The translations under genes and the position numbers were made by a program. From assembly GCA_963829235.1 (NCBI GenBank), contig CAWHIF010000009.1, positions 496,001-560,000 of the forward strand: 64,000 nt of DNA, given 5' to 3'. Below are positions 63,573-64,000 of this stretch, one piece after another; position 1 is the stretch's first letter, and each line of letters opens with the position of its first letter. This DNA is from Bog-756 sp963829235. GTDB lineage: Bacteria > Actinomycetota > Acidimicrobiia > Acidimicrobiales > RAAP-2. Below the pieces are notes generated by a model. The model was not told where the DNA came from. It did not search any database and saw only the letters and a list, made by a program, of their open reading frames with translations.

Positions 63573-63576
63573 CCGT

Positions 63577-63831
63577 TCAGTCGCCGGTGATCACGTCGAC
63601 CAGTTTGCGGCCCTTGCGACTGGTGAAGTGCACCGTGCCGTCCGACAGGGCGAAGAGCGTGTCGTCCCCGCCCAGGCCGACGTTGAGGCCGGGATGGAAC
63701 TTGGTCCCCCGCTGGCGGACCAGGATGGCCCCGGCCTGCACCGTGGTTCCACCGAACGCCTTGACGCCCAGTCGCTGGGCGTTCGAATCGCGGCCGTTCC
63801 GGGTCGAACCGCCGCCTTTGGTCTTGGACAT
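63577..63831 (-). CDS. rpmA: 50S ribosomal protein L27
   Basis: The 84-residue product starts MSKTKGGGSTRNGRDSNAQR and has LGVKAFGGTTVQAGAILVRQ and RGTKFHPGLNVGLGGDDTLF, diagnostic for L27, which lies near the peptidyl-transferase centre. It follows rplU by about 20 bases and starts the rplU-rpmA-obg segment. Confidence 0.97.
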   Translation of the reverse strand: MSKTKGGGSTRNGRDSNAQRLGVKAFGGTTVQAGAILVRQRGTKFHPGLNVGLGGDDTLFALSDGTVHFTSRKGRKLVDVITGD

Positions 63832-63851
63832 CTGAGGCTGCTCCTTGCCCT

Positions 63852-64000
63852 CTAGCTCGCCGCGCTGATCGAGGTGATGGCGATGGTCGAGTACCGCTGG
63901 CGGTGACCCCACCGGGTGCTCTGGTTGGACTTGTTCTTGTAGGTGAAGCCCCGGATCTTCGGTCCGAGCTCCTCACCCACCACCGTGGCCGTCACCGATG
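63852..64000 (-). CDS. rplU: 50S ribosomal protein L21, 5' end outside the window
   Basis: The last 48 residues are present: ATVVGEELGPKIRGFTYKNK, then SNQSTRWGHRQRYSTIAITS. The GPKIRGFTYKNK and HRQ signatures identify L21. The start lies beyond the right edge. Confidence 0.96.
   Translation of the reverse strand, partial: SVTATVVGEELGPKIRGFTYKNKSNQSTRWGHRQRYSTIAITSISAAS

Overview
The window is high-GC DNA in actinobacterial style: GTG and TTG starts, many 4-base ATGA/GTGA gene overlaps, the rplU-rpmA-obg-proB-proA, xerC-sigma(WhiG type)-rpsB-tsf-pyrH-frr-cdsA-dxr and rimP-nusA-ylxR-infB-rbfA-truB-ribF orders, an MtrAB-like two-component pair, an F420-type luciferase-like oxidoreductase and a class II DAHP synthase. 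Together with a secreted protein built from YWLVASDGG repeats and proline/alanine-rich extensions on housekeeping proteins, this best fits a member of the Acidimicrobiia. That placement is inference; no rRNA is present.

Left block (1-19.0 kb), accessory metabolism at lower GC: a frameshifted VOC protein, an epoxide hydrolase, a beta-carbonic anhydrase, an esterase that has lost its catalytic core, then a sugar-phosphate cluster (transketolase, GH15 glucoamylase/trehalase, SDR, zwf, DUF2090 aldolase-like protein, Cof-type HAD phosphatase). After it come a secreted beta-propeller-like protein, a MarR regulator with a palindromic operator over the -35 box of a divergent promoter, an amidohydrolase stub, a patatin-like lipase, a SnoaL-like protein, an amidohydrolase and a decayed rpiB. 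The block ends at the 3' side of a tRNA-Gly(GCC) gene, a classic island boundary.

Middle block (19.1-45 kb), mostly housekeeping on the minus strand: WS/DGAT, dut, orn (+) and an acyl-CoA ligase (+), then ribF-truB-rbfA-infB-ylxR-nusA-rimP behind a recognisable promoter and a leader hairpin, then proS-ispG-rseP-dxr-cdsA-frr-pyrH-tsf-rpsB and a WhiG/FliA-type sigma factor coupled to xerC. The isoprenoid genes dxr and ispG sit with a site-2 protease and a CdsA that carries an N-terminal extension of about 500 residues.

Right block (45-64 kb): an orphan Tat lipoprotein solute-binding protein, the MtrA/MtrB/GerMN operon, rsfS-nadD with an LLM oxidoreductase, aroG with a 32-bp tandem duplication of its 3' end, the YWLVASDGG-repeat/GH25-like protein, and a long minus-strand run rplU-rpmA-phosphatase-obg-proB-proA-MoxR-VWA-histidine phosphatase.

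About a dozen reading frames are broken by single-base shifts, including essential genes (dut, ispG, obg, infB). I read most of these as consensus errors in the assembly rather than real decay. The genes with internal deletions (esterase, rpiB, amidohydrolase stub) are genuine remnants. I found no CRISPR array, insertion sequence, phage gene cluster or toxin-antitoxin pair. The best candidates for something new are the zwf-DUF2090-HAD unit, the tRNA-Gly boundary, the rimP leader and the repeat/GH25-like secreted protein.
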